Positions 7,511 to 16,432 of a stretch of DNA of 37,391 bases are shown one piece after another. Under the pieces are notes generated by a model that was not told the origin of the DNA, did no database searches, and saw only the letters and a list, made by a program, of their open reading frames with translations. Origin of the DNA: Winogradskyella sp. (lineage in GTDB: Bacteria > Bacteroidota > Bacteroidia > Flavobacteriales > Flavobacteriaceae); assembly GCF_028289625.1 (NCBI RefSeq), contig NZ_JANQOM010000067.1, positions 1 to 37,391 of the forward strand. Direction: 5' to 3'. How positions within the stretch are numbered: the stretch's first letter is position 1; the number at the start of each line of letters is the position of its first letter. The position numbers and the translations under genes were made by a program.

Positions 7511-9631
7511 ATGAAAGTATTTGATAATAAACACATCAAAAATGTGGCTTTTGTTGGTGCACATCGCTCTGGCAAGACCACATTATCTGAAACCATGCTG
7601 TTTGAAGCAGGTTTAATAAATAGAAGAGGTACTGTAGAGCAACAAAATACAGTTTCCGATTACCATGAATTTGAGCACCGTAGAGGTGCTTCTGTTTTTG
7701 CGACCCCTTTGCATACCGAATGGCGTAATTATAAAATTAATATTATTGACACTCCAGGATTGGATGATTTTATAGGCGAAATAATGTCCTCTATTAGAGT
7801 GGCAGATACCATAGTTACGGTTATTAACGCTAAGCATGGTGCAGATATTGGCACTGAAATCATTTGGAATTATGTAGATAGATATCATAAGCCAACACTT
7901 TTTGTTATCAATAAAATAGATAGTGAGAAGGCTAATTATGAAATGAGTGTTAATAGTCTTAAAGAATTAGTGGGAAATAATGCAGTACTGGTTCAGTATC
8001 CAATTAAACTTGATGGAGCCCAGTGTATTATTGATGTCTTAAAAATGAAATGCTACAAATTTGGGCCTCAGGGTGGTAAACCTGAAAAATTACCAATCCC
8101 TGAAGACCAGTTAGACTATGCTAACCAACTTCATAATGAACTTGTAGAAAAAGCAGCTGAAAATGACGAAGAGCTTATGGAGCTTTATTTTGATAAAGGT
8201 ACCTTAAATGAAGCAGAGCTACGTCGAGGTATAAAACTGGGTATGCTCAACCACGATTTCTTCCCTGTATTTTGTGTTTCGGCATTAAAGGATATGGGTA
8301 GCGGTCGCTTAATGGGCTTTATTGATAATGTGGCTCCTGCGGCAGCTGATTTGAAACCTGAGCAAACTTTAGAAGGTAATTTGATAACACCAGAGCTAGA
8401 TGCGGATACATCTTTATTCGTATTTAAAACCTTATATCAACCGAGTTTAGGTCAGGTTACTTTTTTTAAAGTAAAGTCGGGTGAAGTAAAGGTTAACGAT
8501 AAGTTATATAATACACGTACAGGTGAATGCGAAACGCTAAATCAGCTTTACATTATGGATGGTAAGGAAAAGCATTCGGTTCAAAAATTGACCACTGGTG
8601 ATATCGGAGCTACAACCAAATTAAAATATACCGAAACTAATGATACTTTGGCAACTACAGCTGAAGGAGGAACAATTAGACCAATAAAATTCCCTCAACC
8701 AAGATTAGTTAAAGCTGTTTTTGCCGAGAGTCCTAGTGAAGAAGAAAAGTTAAGTGAAGCATTAAAGCGTATTCACAGTCAAGACTTAACTGTTGATTTG
8801 AGCTATAATAATGAAACTCATCAAACATTGGTAGGTACACAAGGGGAGTTACATTTATCGACTTTAACTTGGCTTTTGGAAAACATCTACGAGGTAAAAC
8901 CACGATTTGAAGCTCCTAAGATTTCGTATCGCGAAACCATTCAACGTAGTGCTACAGCCAATTATAGACATAAAAAGCAGAGTGGAGGAGCAGGTCAGTT
9001 TGGCCAGGTGCATCTAAAAATAGAGCCTTATTACGAAGGTATACCAGAACCAGAAGGGTTTTCCATTAGAGGTAAGGAAGTCGTTGATTTACCTTGGGAT
9101 GGTAAACTAGTTTTCTATAATTGTATTGTTGGCGGTGTTATCGATCAGCGTTATTTACCTTCAATAATGAAAGGTATTCTAGAAGTTATGGAATCAGGGC
9201 CTTTAACAAACTCATATATAAGGGATGTTAGGGTTATGGTTTATGATGGTAAAATGCACTCGGTAGACTCTAATGATATCTCATTTAAGATTGCAGGCTC
9301 ACATGCATTTAAAGAAGCATTTTTAAATGCGAATCCAAAACTGCTAGAGCCAATAGAACAAATGGAATTACGTGCACCAGAGCTAATGGTAGGTAGCGTA
9401 ATGACCGAATTGCAAAGCCGTAGAGCAGTAATTCAAGGGATAGAAACCGAAGCACACTATCAGATATTGAAGTGTACCATTCCATCCGCTGAACTATCCG
9501 ATTTTTCAACGCAGCTACGCTCACTCACACAAGGACGCGCGACGTATACAACAAGCTTTAAAGGCTACAATGCCGTACCAAGCCATATTCAAAAAGAATT
9601 GGTAAAGGAACAAGAATTAATAACCACATAA
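7511..9631 (+). CDS. Elongation factor G-like translational GTPase (paralogue)
   Basis: A full-length, EF-G-like five-domain GTPase of 706 residues. Numbering from the preceding ATG at 7505, it has G1 GAHRSGKT at 18-25, switch I region RRGASVFA near 60, G3 DTPG at 82-85 and G4 NKID at 136-139. Domain IV has SGGAGQFGQVHLKIEP and HSVDSNDISFKIAGSHAFKEA, and domain V has SRRAVIQGIETEAHYQILKC. True bacterial EF-G has GHIDAGKT-type G1 and a Thr in switch I; here G1 is AHRSGKT and that Thr is not conserved. This is therefore the divergent EF-G2-like paralogue common in Bacteroidota and not the essential fusA product. Role in translocation, recycling or stress is unknown. MKVF at 7511 is the preferred start. 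The small gene at 9644 follows after 12 bp. Confidence 0.85.
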   Translation: MKVFDNKHIKNVAFVGAHRSGKTTLSETMLFEAGLINRRGTVEQQNTVSDYHEFEHRRGASVFATPLHTEWRNYKINIIDTPGLDDFIGEIMSSIRVADTIVTVINAKHGADIGTEIIWNYVDRYHKPTLFVINKIDSEKANYEMSVNSLKELVGNNAVLVQYPIKLDGAQCIIDVLKMKCYKFGPQGGKPEKLPIPEDQLDYANQLHNELVEKAAENDEELMELYFDKGTLNEAELRRGIKLGMLNHDFFPVFCVSALKDMGSGRLMGFIDNVAPAAADLKPEQTLEGNLITPELDADTSLFVFKTLYQPSLGQVTFFKVKSGEVKVNDKLYNTRTGECETLNQLYIMDGKEKHSVQKLTTGDIGATTKLKYTETNDTLATTAEGGTIRPIKFPQPRLVKAVFAESPSEEEKLSEALKRIHSQDLTVDLSYNNETHQTLVGTQGELHLSTLTWLLENIYEVKPRFEAPKISYRETIQRSATANYRHKKQSGGAGQFGQVHLKIEPYYEGIPEPEGFSIRGKEVVDLPWDGKLVFYNCIVGGVIDQRYLPSIMKGILEVMESGPLTNSYIRDVRVMVYDGKMHSVDSNDISFKIAGSHAFKEAFLNANPKLLEPIEQMELRAPELMVGSVMTELQSRRAVIQGIETEAHYQILKCTIPSAELSDFSTQLRSLTQGRATYTTSFKGYNAVPSHIQKELVKEQELITT

Positions 9632-9643
9632 AACATCCGAGAT

Positions 9644-10024
9644 ATGCAAACTAAATTAATGTATTTAAGCGATTTAAGATTCAATATAGATACTTGGAAA
9701 CGTGAATTAAGATTCCATTTTAATGAAATGGACACCTTTGAAGAAAAATTGGAGGAGATTGTTCAAAGAGAACGAGACCCTATGAATTTGATAAAACTCG
9801 AAGTTTTTCAAAATCGTATCATGATTGAAAAAGATGCTATATCTAAATTATTGCATCGCTGCAGAAATAAGATTGCCAATATTAATAATGTAGATTTTAA
9901 TGAAAATATAGATGGACGTCTTCAAAACGAACAGCGAACTTTAAAAGAGGATATGCGAACCTATATTAAATTACATTACGACCTTAAAGAGGAAATGATG
10001 GACTACTTTTTAGAAGTACTCTAG
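9644..10024 (+). CDS. Small all-helical hypothetical protein
   Basis: The 126-residue protein has no recognised family, no signal peptide and no membrane helix. Heptad-like hydrophobic spacing and high Glu/Lys/Arg content (TFEEKLEEIVQRERD, then MIEKDAISKLLHRCRNKI and ERQ/LKEDMR-like segments) predict a coiled-coil or helical bundle throughout. It begins 12 bp after the EF-G-like gene and ends before a strong terminator, so the two form an operon. A helical partner or regulator of the GTPase is a contextual guess only. Confidence 0.6.
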   Translation: MQTKLMYLSDLRFNIDTWKRELRFHFNEMDTFEEKLEEIVQRERDPMNLIKLEVFQNRIMIEKDAISKLLHRCRNKIANINNVDFNENIDGRLQNEQRTLKEDMRTYIKLHYDLKEEMMDYFLEVL

Positions 10025-10053
10025 CTTTTTGCACTAACTAACTCAATCAAAAA

Positions 10054-10085
10054 TAAAAGCCATGGTTACAAAATCATGGCTTTTA
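10054..10085. terminator. Bidirectional intrinsic terminator
   Basis: TAAAAGCCATG (10054-10064) and CATGGCTTTTA (10075-10085) form a perfect 11-bp stem around a 10-nt loop. It sits between the convergent EF-G-like operon and the T9SS cargo gene at 10106, and the A and T runs within the stem serve both directions. Confidence 0.85.
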
Positions 10086-10105
10086 TGTTTAATGTCTTGA
10101 CTATA

Positions 10106-11032
10106 TCATCTTAGTATTAATTTTTCAACGCGTTTTCGACTCCCGGCATTGGTCAACTCTAAAATACAGATTCCTGAAACCAAATTAGCAATATCAATAG
10201 TTTGCTTGATCGAATTGACATCTAATACCTTATATATCAATAATTTACCATTGATATCATATAGTTTTAAATTAGTAGCGTAGGGAAGTTGTCCATTAAT
10301 CACAATCGTTTTGTCTGAATGATCAGTAAATATATCCAACCGATTGATAAGGGATTCAGAAACGCTTAGGGCATTGCCCTCAAACCTTAAATAAAACCTA
10401 CCAGCACCTGATATATTGTTATCTGCGATAGTCTGATAATTGTTGTTATTCAACAGCGTAAAGCTGTTGCTTTCTTCATCCTCTAAATAAACATTAATTG
10501 ATTCTGGTAAATCGGTCTCAGCGATACTAAAGCTAATCTCTTGCCCCTGACTTGCATTCATACCCAATGAAATAACTACGTTATCAATAGCTGTTTCGGA
10601 TAAAGCTTGTATTGTAAAGGGCAGACCGTCAGTAGTATCTTCGACTAAAAACGAGTAAAGTGAGAAATCTGGGGTAAAACCATTGAACATAAGAGCATCA
10701 TAACCAGGATCTAGCCCCAACGTCGCATTCTCGTTAAAATAGACATCGGTAGTGTAAGTCTGATTACCAGAACGTACCATAAGCTTTACATGGCCATGAT
10801 GTGGGTCATTGATTATAGGAAAACTTTGGACGTTTTTAGCTTGGGTATCGGATGGCAAGAACTGGATCATGCTGGCTTTTGATGTTGATAAATCTGAACC
10901 AGAAAAATCAGATAAATAACTTAGGAGTAAAACTGATGATACTGCAACAAGTACGCTTTTAATGTTGAACGAATTGGGTATACAATTACGCAGTATACTC
11001 CCATTTGTTTTTTTGGAGATAGTAGGTTTCAT
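10106..11032 (-). CDS. Secreted T9SS type A sorting-domain protein
   Basis: The 308-residue surface or secreted protein has a long basic N-terminal region, a hydrophobic segment (SVLVAVSSVLLLSYL) that serves as signal peptide, and a beta-rich middle (GLDPGYDALMFNG, FSIAETDLPESINVYLEDE, SGAGRFYLRFEG). The C-terminal type A signal spans about 70 residues (LKLYDINGKLL, then LVSGICILELTNAGS and basic KRVEKLILR). Type A signals direct export through T9SS and cell-surface attachment or release. The middle matches a domain seen just before such signals in many Bacteroidota cargo proteins; no catalytic domain is visible. ATG at 11032 is preferred to a TTG 36 bp upstream. Its N-terminus and sorting domain both resemble those of the upstream PQQ-dehydrogenase protein. 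Confidence 0.7.
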   Translation of the reverse strand: MKPTISKKTNGSILRNCIPNSFNIKSVLVAVSSVLLLSYLSDFSGSDLSTSKASMIQFLPSDTQAKNVQSFPIINDPHHGHVKLMVRSGNQTYTTDVYFNENATLGLDPGYDALMFNGFTPDFSLYSFLVEDTTDGLPFTIQALSETAIDNVVISLGMNASQGQEISFSIAETDLPESINVYLEDEESNSFTLLNNNNYQTIADNNISGAGRFYLRFEGNALSVSESLINRLDIFTDHSDKTIVINGQLPYATNLKLYDINGKLLIYKVLDVNSIKQTIDIANLVSGICILELTNAGSRKRVEKLILR

Positions 11033-11207
11033 AACATATTGGTTAATAGCAAAAAAAGTTAATAGCAATATCCAATATATAACAACTTAAGAGGTGTACA
11101 GGCAATTAATCGACAACCATATCTTAAATCCGTTAAATTAACTTGAACGGTTTAATCTAAATTGTGTATAAACTGTCAACCTATTCTACGACAACGCAGA
11201 ATATAAA

Positions 11208-14000
11208 TTAATGGACGATAATTTTCTGAATCTGTTTTTTATTATTTGTACTAGTGAGTTTTACAAAATAAACACCCGAACTTAAATCTGCCACATCAAT
11301 ACTATAATTTAGGTAATTAGGTTTCAAAATTTCTGTTTTTGTGATTCTACCTTGCAAGTTGTATAGAGTAAATATTGTTTTCGCATCTACCTGTCCAACT
11401 ATATTTACCGTTTCATTTGAATAATCTACAAATACTTTAAGCTCTTCTAATAGATTATCTACTGTACTCAGTGTATTTAACTGATTAATCCAAGCTTCAA
11501 TCAGATTAACGGCCGGAGTGTCAACAATAGATTTGGCCAAAGGGGGCATCATGATTGTGGGGTCAGTACTATCCATTCTATGAAAAAGTATCGATTTATT
11601 GGCATTGCCTTGAAAAATAATTTCTTCGTCAGGAGCAATTCCTAGAGGGGTTAAAACACTAGCGGAAAGTAATCCTGTCTCATCTAAATTATTGAAGAGT
11701 CGCAAATCAAATTCACCACGATTATCAACGTTGTCCGACCTATGGCAATAGGCACAATTTAAATCCAAATAGGATCGTGCTCTTTCTTCTATGGTAGCTG
11801 ATTGATTTGAGATAGCTTTGTGGGTTAAAATATTGGCAGCATTGGCATCTGTTATTTGGGTGTCTAAAATACCTATCGAACTTAAGGTAACTAATTGGTT
11901 AGCCATTGTAGGGGTTCCATCGTCATCATACATAAAATCACTATTTAAGTACCTTGATTTTAAACCGAGTCCACCATTATTGGCTTGATTATGACATGCA
12001 ATGCATTGCGACTGGTCCAGAAAAGTCCAGGTCTGGTTTTCTGTTTGACCTGTGATTGTCGTAATCTCTATATCTTCATCAATCCCTACTTCCTGTAAAA
12101 CCGCATCTGTTTCATCGTCATTCCAGTTATAGCTTAAGAAATAGAAACTACCGTTGTCACCTTTAATTGAAAAACGCGTTTCTATTTTTTTTCGCTGATT
12201 AGGATTAGTTTTATCAGTATTGAGTTCAAAGTGTTTAATCAGTACTGTACCAACCGGAAAATCCCAATCACCATTCTCTGAATAGGCAACTTGTTCTAGA
12301 GGACCGTCATGACTTCCATCACCACCATTTGGAACTGCTAACCAACGCTGTTTATGCGCACCATCAGACCAAAAAGACTCAATGAGTTCATAAGGAACTA
12401 TACCTTCAGTCGGAATAAGGTCAGAAAATTGTCCTTCGAAGAGGTTGTTGGCGGATACTTCGAAAGCACCTGTCTCAGATAGTGTTTGGGGCATTTGACT
12501 ATATTGAGGGCCACCTGAAGTTAAGCGATACAAGTTTGTTCCAAAGTCTTGATTGAGTAGGTAAAGTTCTCCATCGTAGTCTTGACCCAATGAAATTATG
12601 TTTTGAGGTTCGAAGTTTCCTAGGATTTCATAATCACCAGTATTAGTGTCAACCATTATAATTTCGTCACCAAACCCGTAATCTGCGCAAATATATTTAC
12701 CATAATATTCTGGAATATCATTTCCCCGATACACATACCCTCCTATAATGGAATTTACTTCTGCGGTACTAAATGCAGTTAATGGTGATTCATGAGGCAT
12801 ATTATTATACATAGTTGAGCAACCCGAACTGCCACCACCATTAAAATTACCTTCATAAATGGGCCATCCATAATTTTTTCCCGCCATAACCAAATTCACT
12901 TCGTCATAGGAATAAAGTCCGACGTCACCAAAATAAAGATCTCCAGTCAACTTATCTTTAGTAAGTCGGTGAGGACTTCTAAAGCCGATAGCATAATATT
13001 CTTCATAGACATCACCAGTAGGGCTTAGAAATGGATTGTCATTTGGAATGTAATAATTAACTCCAGAAAATACATTGGTATAATAACCGCCACTTCCATC
13101 AGAAGGATGTGGCCCTGTATTATTGGTAAACCAATTTGAATTATAGTTTATACCTGGAAGCAGATTATCTTGTAATTTTCTAACTGGTGGGTGGCTTACG
13201 CTACCACCCTGCATATCAACATCTAAACGCAAAAGTCCGCCATCCAGGCCATTTGTAATCTCCTGCGCTTTGCTCCAAGCCGCTTGATCTCCAATTGTTA
13301 AGTAAAGGAATCCATCATCACCAAAAGTTAAACCACCACCACGATGTGTATATCCAAATAGTTTCATAACAATAAGTTTAGTTCTTGAGTTAACATCAGC
13401 TACAAGAGTTACAGGATCCACTGTGTAGCGTTCAAGAACTAAAAACCCACCATATTCATCATCATTAGTACATGCTTGAAAGCTATACCACTCAGGTTCT
13501 CTTCCTCCATCTCTATCTTTTGATGAATAATAGACATACATGTAATTTGCTGGATTTATAGGGTCGTCGAATCTAGGGTGAAAAGTCATACCCAAGAGAC
13601 CACCGTCCCACACAACACCAACCTGATTAGTTAAATCGATAATTGTATTTTTATCTGTAGTCGTTTCATCGTTGCTAAACCAATTAATTTCGCCAAAGAG
13701 TTCAGCTACAACAATTTTGTTTTGGTTCGGAATTGTTTCAAAAACAATAGGAACATTAAACGTAAGATTGGGGAAAGCTACTCTATAGAGGCCATTTCCT
13801 TGATAAAGTGAGTTAGGGAAAGCACCATTTAAGTATTGCTGCATAGGTTCAGCAGAGCTTAATCCTGAGCCTGTAAAATGAGGGAAGACACTAAATAAAA
13901 TAAAGCAACCAAAAATTACTAATGATAATCTTATGCTTTTTGACTTAGTTATTATAAAAGATATTAATCTTCCAATAGGGTTTTTGGAAAATAAAGACAT
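11208..14000 (-). CDS. PQQ-type sugar dehydrogenase / SO2930-type diheme cytochrome c fusion with T9SS signal
   Basis: The 930-residue exported redox protein has four parts. A signal anchor lies at about 22-45. A glucose/sorbosone dehydrogenase-type beta-propeller covers about 60-490 (VVAELFGEINWF, HRGGGLTFGDDGFLYLTIGD, GFRSPHRLTKDKLTGDLYFGDVG, KNYGWPIYEG). A diheme cytochrome domain covers about 500-845 (LIPTEGIVPYELIESFWSDG, heme motifs CIACH at 666-670 and CAYCH at 749-753, MPPLAK as a likely Met ligand region). A type A T9SS sorting domain covers 848-930. The propeller family oxidises sugars using PQQ, and the diheme part resembles the SO2930 cytochrome family. The fusion suggests electron transfer from PQQ to hemes on one surface polypeptide. 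Cofactor and substrate are inferred. The intergenic gap to the downstream cargo gene is 175 bp. Confidence 0.85.
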   Translation of the reverse strand: MSLFSKNPIGRLISFIITKSKSIRLSLVIFGCFILFSVFPHFTGSGLSSAEPMQQYLNGAFPNSLYQGNGLYRVAFPNLTFNVPIVFETIPNQNKIVVAELFGEINWFSNDETTTDKNTIIDLTNQVGVVWDGGLLGMTFHPRFDDPINPANYMYVYYSSKDRDGGREPEWYSFQACTNDDEYGGFLVLERYTVDPVTLVADVNSRTKLIVMKLFGYTHRGGGLTFGDDGFLYLTIGDQAAWSKAQEITNGLDGGLLRLDVDMQGGSVSHPPVRKLQDNLLPGINYNSNWFTNNTGPHPSDGSGGYYTNVFSGVNYYIPNDNPFLSPTGDVYEEYYAIGFRSPHRLTKDKLTGDLYFGDVGLYSYDEVNLVMAGKNYGWPIYEGNFNGGGSSGCSTMYNNMPHESPLTAFSTAEVNSIIGGYVYRGNDIPEYYGKYICADYGFGDEIIMVDTNTGDYEILGNFEPQNIISLGQDYDGELYLLNQDFGTNLYRLTSGGPQYSQMPQTLSETGAFEVSANNLFEGQFSDLIPTEGIVPYELIESFWSDGAHKQRWLAVPNGGDGSHDGPLEQVAYSENGDWDFPVGTVLIKHFELNTDKTNPNQRKKIETRFSIKGDNGSFYFLSYNWNDDETDAVLQEVGIDEDIEITTITGQTENQTWTFLDQSQCIACHNQANNGGLGLKSRYLNSDFMYDDDGTPTMANQLVTLSSIGILDTQITDANAANILTHKAISNQSATIEERARSYLDLNCAYCHRSDNVDNRGEFDLRLFNNLDETGLLSASVLTPLGIAPDEEIIFQGNANKSILFHRMDSTDPTIMMPPLAKSIVDTPAVNLIEAWINQLNTLSTVDNLLEELKVFVDYSNETVNIVGQVDAKTIFTLYNLQGRITKTEILKPNYLNYSIDVADLSSGVYFVKLTSTNNKKQIQKIIVH

Positions 14001-14211
14001 GATGTTAGGGTATTGATTAATAGCTTATTAAATATATGGCAATTGGATATGTTAAAATAAAATTACCGATTAAGTCACACATTTTACGATTTGTCGTATC
14101 ATGGATGTAGTAAACTTTTGAGAATTTAGAAATACTTCTATTATTAGTGGAGACCTAGTTTAATGCAGAGAATTAGATGTCCTTTAGGGACTTAAGCTAT
14201 AGCCAATAGTG

Positions 14212-14219
14212 CAAATATA
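14212..14219 (-). promoter_or_regulatory. Possible TAnnTTTG box for the PQQ-dehydrogenase gene
   Basis: TATATTTG on the minus strand is the only exact -7 match in the 295-bp gap 14001-14295. It lies 212 bp upstream of the ATG at 14000 and has no TTG at -33, so support is weak. I see nothing else in this gap. Confidence 0.25.
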
Positions 14220-14295
14220 ATTTGGAAAGCTTTGTGATGACGGACCATAATTCAGGTTAAAATTGGAATTATGAAGTGTTTCCGACTATAAAGGT

Positions 14296-14883
14296 TTATT
14301 TACAAAAATTAGCTACCAATTTCACCTTTTTAAGTTTTTCCCAAACGGCATCGTCAAAGCTCTTAGTTGCTATTCTAAATAATAAAACATACTTGTGCTG
14401 ATTCTTGCAATAGTAGGCTTCGACCTTGGCATATAAGGAAATTACTTCTTGGGTGAAAAATGCATCATAGACATCCATTTGCCCTTTGAAAATGGATAGC
14501 TCTGCATTATTGTTTTCCTTTTCAAACTGTATTTTAGAATGCGGCACTATAACATCCTTATCCTTATTGACCAAAGTCATAAGTCCATCATAATAAAGCG
14601 CCATATATTCATTTAACATTTCAACGGTTGGAACTTCTTCAAGATTAATATTCCAAACAAAGGCATAAGTAAAAAATTCAGAGCTACTAGGTTTTTTCCA
14701 ATTTTGGGCAAATCGAATATCTTCATAGCCTTCATAATCAATATCTGGTGCAAAGCTTAGAGGGAATTTTATAAATTCTTTAGTCCAAGTGCTATCCGCC
14801 TCTAGGATTTCTAATTCGTTATGGTCTTGGGCAAAAGAAGCGATAGAATAAAGTAATACTAAGAAGGCGAATAGTTGTTTCAT
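14296..14883 (-). CDS. Secreted hypothetical protein downstream of yceI
   Basis: The 195-residue protein has a clear signal peptide (MKQLFAFLVLLYSIASFAQ) and a single globular part with no recognised family. Visible features are FKFPLSFAPDIDYEGYEDIRFA-like N-terminal segments, an acidic/aromatic middle (MLNEYMALYYDGLM) and a C-terminal YYCKNQHKYVLLFRIATKSF region ending in Cys-Lys. It starts 3 bp after the yceI stop codon, so both are in one operon and probably act in the same compartment (periplasm). Function unknown. Confidence 0.65.
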   Translation of the reverse strand: MKQLFAFLVLLYSIASFAQDHNELEILEADSTWTKEFIKFPLSFAPDIDYEGYEDIRFAQNWKKPSSSEFFTYAFVWNINLEEVPTVEMLNEYMALYYDGLMTLVNKDKDVIVPHSKIQFEKENNNAELSIFKGQMDVYDAFFTQEVISLYAKVEAYYCKNQHKYVLLFRIATKSFDDAVWEKLKKVKLVANFCK

Positions 14884-14886
14884 TTT

Positions 14887-15450
14887 TTATAGACTTAAAG
14901 TGACCTCAAAGCCAATGCCGTCTGCGATTGCTCCATCTCTTAATTTACTATTATAGTCAACTCCCCATCGTTGCCTATCAATCTTAAACTTTGTGGTCAT
15001 TTGTTGTTTATTGTAATTAGCTTCTGCTTGAAAATTTATAGGTAAGGTAACTCCTTTTATGGTAAGATCTGCACTAATTTCCATATTTGTACTATCGTGG
15101 TACTGAACATTTGTAATCACTAGTTTAGCAGTTGGAAATTTTCCCACTTCAAAGAAATCTTCATTTTTAAGATGATCCACTAAACTTGCATTTCCTTCTT
15201 CGTCTTCGATATCCAGACATATGATTGAATTCATATCAATAATAAATTCACCGCCAGTGATAACCTCATTAGTCTTTATAAAATGGCCTTCAGATATACT
15301 TATAGTGCCATGATGACCACCAAAATAGAACGAATACTCACCGAACCATTTAAGCTCGCTTTTAACAGTATTGATTTCTAACTTTTCTTGTGCATTAATA
15401 TAAACAGTTGTTGCAATACAGAATGTGATAAAAAGAATTAGTTTTTTCAT
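14887..15450 (-). CDS. YceI family periplasmic lipocalin-like protein
   Basis: The 187-residue protein has signal peptide MKKLILFITFCIATTVYINAQ and then the YceI fold. Landmarks are VKSELKWFGEYSFYFGGHHG, GGEFIIDMNSI, the helix DHLKNEDFFEVGKFPTA, LTIKGVTLPINF and FKIDRQRWGVDY, closing with a strand. YceI proteins are eight-stranded barrels that bind polyisoprenoid or amphiphilic ligands in the periplasm. In Bacteroidota they are often in small stress- or respiration-related operons. It is the first gene of a two-gene operon and is divergent from a membrane-bound winged-helix regulator, which is a natural candidate controller. Confidence 0.88.
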   Translation of the reverse strand: MKKLILFITFCIATTVYINAQEKLEINTVKSELKWFGEYSFYFGGHHGTISISEGHFIKTNEVITGGEFIIDMNSIICLDIEDEEGNASLVDHLKNEDFFEVGKFPTAKLVITNVQYHDSTNMEISADLTIKGVTLPINFQAEANYNKQQMTTKFKIDRQRWGVDYNSKLRDGAIADGIGFEVTLSL

Positions 15451-15509
15451 GATATAGAATTTTTTGATTTACTGATGGGATAAAACTAGAGGTCGTAACC
15501 TTAGAGAAT

Positions 15510-15538
15510 GTCAAAAAAGTGTAAAAGAAGTGTCAACG
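15510..15538. promoter_or_regulatory. 11-bp direct repeats, candidate winged-helix operator
   Basis: GTCAAAAAAGT (15510-15520), GTAAAAGAAGT (15521-15531) and a partial GTCAAC (15532-15537) follow each other at exact 11-bp intervals. They lie between the divergent yceI operon and the regulator gene. OmpR/PhoB-type winged helices usually bind tandem sites spaced by 10-11 bp on one face of the helix. Confidence 0.35.
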
Positions 15539-15580
15539 CCTTGCAAAATTTATAGGAAAAAGTGGTTATTTGTAAACTAT

Positions 15581-16432
15581 ATGAAGTACTGTACTGGCAT
15601 TAGGTTTTTAATCATCATTCTTGTTGTGTGTTTTACATCCTGTAATTCCGTACCTGATGATTTTTCTAAACAGGTTAAAATTGCCCTTCGCGATGCAGGT
15701 AATAAATTGTTACTTAGTGAAAATGACTCTACATCATTGATTTTACCTGTTAAGGAATTGCGTTTCAATAAGTACCAATTGACATTCAATGCACCTTTAA
15801 CTTTTGAACCTGAAGTTTTAGTTGGTCAATTAAAAGAAAGTTTAACGGCATCAAAGCTTCCCGAACATTATATTGTAGAGGTTATTCAGTGTAAAGACAA
15901 TGAAGTGGCCTATAGTTATCAGATGAGTACCATTTTAGAAAGTACCATTATTCCCTGTGCGGGTCGCTATTTGCCCAAAGCCTGCTATGTAATAGAGGTC
16001 AACTTTTTTAAAAGGGTTAAACCAAATTCCGAGCTATATTTTGTCATAGGTCTCACCATTGCCTTGCTGGTAGTAACTCTAGCGAGTTTATGGTATTGGA
16101 AAACCTTTGTAAAGCAACCAAAGCATGAGTCGATTAACTACGAAGCCATAGGTGCTTTTAAGTTCTATCCAGAACAGAATAAATTGATTAAGGAAGCAGA
16201 AGAAATTGCATTATCGAAAAAGGAATGCGAACTCTTGGCACTTTTTGTAGCAAGACCGAACGAGGTTATTAAACGTGATGAACTCACCAAAAAAGTTTGG
16301 GAAGATAATGGAGTATTTGTAGGTCGAAGTTTAGATACTTACATTTCCAAACTAAGAAAGAAACTAAAATCCGATGCATCCATTAAATTAACTAATGTGC
16401 ATGGAGTTGGGTATAAGCTCGAAATTCTATAA
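15581..16432 (+). CDS. Membrane-anchored transcriptional regulator with C-terminal OmpR/PhoB-type winged helix
   Basis: The 283-residue protein begins with a hydrophobic segment or lipoprotein-like signal (IRFLIIILVVCFTSC). An extracytoplasmic sensor part follows (about 25-148) with two Cys near 125-135 (IIPCAGRYLPKACY), then a transmembrane helix at about 150-172 (LYFVIGLTIALLVVTLASLW). The C-terminal winged helix at about 190-283 has KKECELLALFVARPNEVIKRDEL, then VGRSLDTYISKLRKKL and VHGVGYKLE. This is a one-component, ToxR-like design with the DNA-binding domain at the other end. No phospho-acceptor domain is present. The ATG at 15581 is preferred over the GTG at 15530, which would give an unlikely hydrophilic lead. 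It is divergent from yceI and overlaps the 3' end of the convergent sprF-like gene by 6 bp. Confidence 0.8.
   Translation: MKYCTGIRFLIIILVVCFTSCNSVPDDFSKQVKIALRDAGNKLLLSENDSTSLILPVKELRFNKYQLTFNAPLTFEPEVLVGQLKESLTASKLPEHYIVEVIQCKDNEVAYSYQMSTILESTIIPCAGRYLPKACYVIEVNFFKRVKPNSELYFVIGLTIALLVVTLASLWYWKTFVKQPKHESINYEAIGAFKFYPEQNKLIKEAEEIALSKKECELLALFVARPNEVIKRDELTKKVWEDNGVFVGRSLDTYISKLRKKLKSDASIKLTNVHGVGYKLEIL

Noticed and set aside
11126..11154. Possible terminator (CCGTT ... AACGG) after the PQQ-dehydrogenase gene
   Set aside because: The stem is only 5 bp with an 11-nt loop, and no T run follows on the minus strand.
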